Source: Candidatus Rokuibacteriota bacterium (GTDB lineage Bacteria; Methylomirabilota; Methylomirabilia; Rokubacteriales; CSP1-6). From it: a stretch of 7,026 nucleotides of DNA. The translations under genes were made by a program, and so were the position numbers. Shown here in pieces: positions 6,061 to 7,026 of the stretch; within the stretch, counting starts at the first letter, position 1; the number at the start of each line of letters is the position of its first letter. Location of the stretch: assembly GCA_016201575.1 (NCBI GenBank), contig JACQCN010000338.1, positions 1 to 7,026 of the forward strand, read 5' to 3'. A model generated the notes under the pieces. It had not been told where the DNA came from and searched no databases. It worked only from the letters and a program-made list of their open reading frames with translations.

Positions 6061-6867
6061 CTACCCCGTCACGGCGAGCCGAGCGGGCGCATCCATCCGC
6101 AGGCGGGACGCTTCCAGCGCCGCCCTCGCCGCCGCGACCGTCGGACCCGTGATCAGCACCGCCGGTGAGACGACGTCCAGGCTCCGCCCGCGGCCAGCGA
6201 GGTCGGCGAGCCGGATCACGACAATCCGTTCCTCCACGGTCCCGAGATGCTCGGCGATCAGCGCCGGGTCATCAGGATCCCGCCCACACGCGACCAGGGT
6301 GCCGGCGATCACCTCCAGCCCGCGCACCACCATGTAGAAGACGAGGGTAGCGGGCGCGCGGGCCAACCATCGCCAGTCGAGCGACCCGGTCACGCCCCCG
6401 GTCTGGGCGGCGCCGGTGGCGAAGACCACCATCGAGGCCGCGCCGCGCTCGGTGAGCGAAATGCCCGCGCGCGCCGCGGCGGCCGTCGCCGCGGTCACGC
6501 CCGGCACGATCTCGAAGGGCACTCCGGCGGCCCGGACCTCGCGCACCTCTTCGGCGAGGCGACCGAAGATCGCCGGATCCCCACCCTTCAGCCGGGCGAC
6601 CCGCCGCCCCGCCCTGGCCCGGACAACCAGCAGTCGGTTGATCGCGTCCTGGGTGGGGGAGCGACGCCCGGGCGTCTTCCCGCCGTCGATGATCTCCGCG
6701 CCCCGGCGCGCCTCCGCGAGGAGGGACATCGGCACCAGTCGATCGTGGACGATGACGTCGGCCTCTCGCAGGCGACGGAGCCCCTTGAGCGTGATCAGGT
6801 CCGGATCCCCGGGGCCGGCCCCGATGAACGACACGAGCCCGGCCCCGGCCTGGCCGACGGCGATCAT
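6061..6867 (-). CDS. cobA: Uroporphyrinogen-III C-methyltransferase (SUMT)
   Basis: 268 residues from ATG 6867, a normal single-domain SUMT. Transfers two methyl groups from SAM to C2 and C7 of uroporphyrinogen III, giving precorrin-2 for siroheme (or cobalamin). Motifs in order: [14 protein letters not shown] (16-29), the first SAM-site loop; VHDRLV (40-45); [11 protein letters not shown] (93-103), close to the canonical [31 protein letters not shown] (122-141); FYMVVRGL (177-184); and VSPAVLITG near the C-terminus. The start is fixed by an ATGA overlap with the stop of the nitrate-reductase-like gene upstream. An in-frame extension to 7014 exists but would run entirely over that gene. It is followed 2 nt later by the precorrin-2 dehydrogenase gene; in E. 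coli these two activities are fused in CysG. The operon points to siroheme rather than B12. cobA and cysG-A are both used as names. Confidence 0.95.
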   Translation of the reverse strand: MIAVGQAGAGLVSFIGAGPGDPDLITLKGLRRLREADVIVHDRLVPMSLLAEARRGAEIIDGGKTPGRRSPTQDAINRLLVVRARAGRRVARLKGGDPAIFGRLAEEVREVRAAGVPFEIVPGVTAATAAAARAGISLTERGAASMVVFATGAAQTGGVTGSLDWRWLARAPATLVFYMVVRGLEVIAGTLVACGRDPDDPALIAEHLGTVEERIVVIRLADLAGRGRSLDVVSPAVLITGPTVAAARAALEASRLRMDAPARLAVTG

Positions 6868-7026
6868 CGGACGAACTCGATCAGCGGCCGCAGCCGTACC
6901 GCGCACGCTTTGAGCTCGGGCTGCTTCGAGAGCGGATCGCGCGCGCTGAGCGTCAGGTTGTTGGCGCTCTTGTAGACGCCGAATCGCCGGCCCCAGTGGA
7001 AGGGCAGGAAGCACGTGCCCTCGCGC
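6864..7026 (-). CDS. Molybdopterin oxidoreductase C-terminus, probably assimilatory nitrate reductase (5' part outside window)
   Basis: Only the last 53 codons are present; the frame is open at the window edge and stops with TGA at 6866-6864. The peptide contains FLPFHWG, SANNLT and [15 protein letters not shown], the end of the molybdopterin-dinucleotide-binding domain. This wording is characteristic of assimilatory nitrate reductases (NasA/NarB type) and related formate-dehydrogenase-like enzymes. The protein ends about 10 residues after CAVR, so it has no C-terminal [2Fe-2S] BFD-like extension as some NasA proteins do. The stop overlaps the SUMT start (ATGA), so the genes are translationally coupled. 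Siroheme made by the downstream pair is the cofactor of assimilatory nitrite reductase, which supports the nitrate-assimilation reading. A different Mo-bis-PGD enzyme of the same superfamily remains possible because the catalytic domains are not visible. Confidence 0.8.
   Translation of the reverse strand, partial: REGTCFLPFHWGRRFGVYKSANNLTLSARDPLSKQPELKACAVRLRPLIEFVR

Noticed and set aside
5387..6337. A 316-codon plus-strand frame antisense to the siroheme genes
   Set aside because: It is antisense to two genes with clear family motifs and has no credible domain of its own.
6868..7014. A 49-residue N-terminal extension of the methyltransferase to a start at 7014
   Set aside because: It would overlap the nitrate-reductase-like C-terminus along its whole length. 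The family start and the ATGA overlap both place the start at 6867.

Overview
The window is about 7 kb of GC-rich bacterial DNA (roughly 70% G+C by eye, with strong G/C preference at third codon positions). It is almost fully coding, and every gene falls in a widespread family. The composition and gene set suit a high-GC soil or sediment bacterium, for example Methylomirabilota/Rokubacteria-like or a high-GC proteobacterium. No marker here fixes the taxon, so that is only an inference.

Left part (1-4215, minus strand): a tightly packed run of three genes. It begins with a ketopantoate-reductase-family oxidoreductase (4215-3301). Three bases later comes an ABC exporter half-transporter (3297-1561), whose end overlaps by 8 nt a second half-transporter (1568 to beyond base 1, cut by the window edge). 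The two half-transporters look like the two halves of a heterodimeric exporter of the MdlAB/TM287-288 kind. One has Asp in place of the catalytic Glu, the other has an LSQGQ signature in place of LSGGQ, and together these make one degenerate ATP site.

Middle (4216-5395): a divergent intergenic region of about 135 bp carries a perfect GC-only dyad and three copies of GGCCGGCC. After it, a complete inositol-monophosphatase (SuhB-family) gene runs on the plus strand (4354-5151). A 244-bp gap of lower GC between convergent genes follows (5152-5395). It contains a 58-bp imperfect palindrome with 18-nt arms that starts 2 nt after the stop of the neighbouring siroheme gene, plus smaller hairpins.

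Right part (5396-7026, minus strand): three coupled genes. They are the C-terminal end of a molybdopterin oxidoreductase that reads like assimilatory nitrate reductase, then uroporphyrinogen-III C-methyltransferase (ATGA overlap), then a Met8/CysG-N-type precorrin-2 dehydrogenase (2-nt gap). The last two form siroheme from uroporphyrinogen III. Siroheme is the cofactor of assimilatory nitrite reductase, so this is a nitrate-assimilation operon with its cofactor genes attached.

I did not find an undescribed system. The points most worth checking are the 58-bp palindrome, the dyad touching the GTG start of the reductase gene, the reductase's apparent loss of substrate-binding asparagines, and the asymmetric ABC pair.
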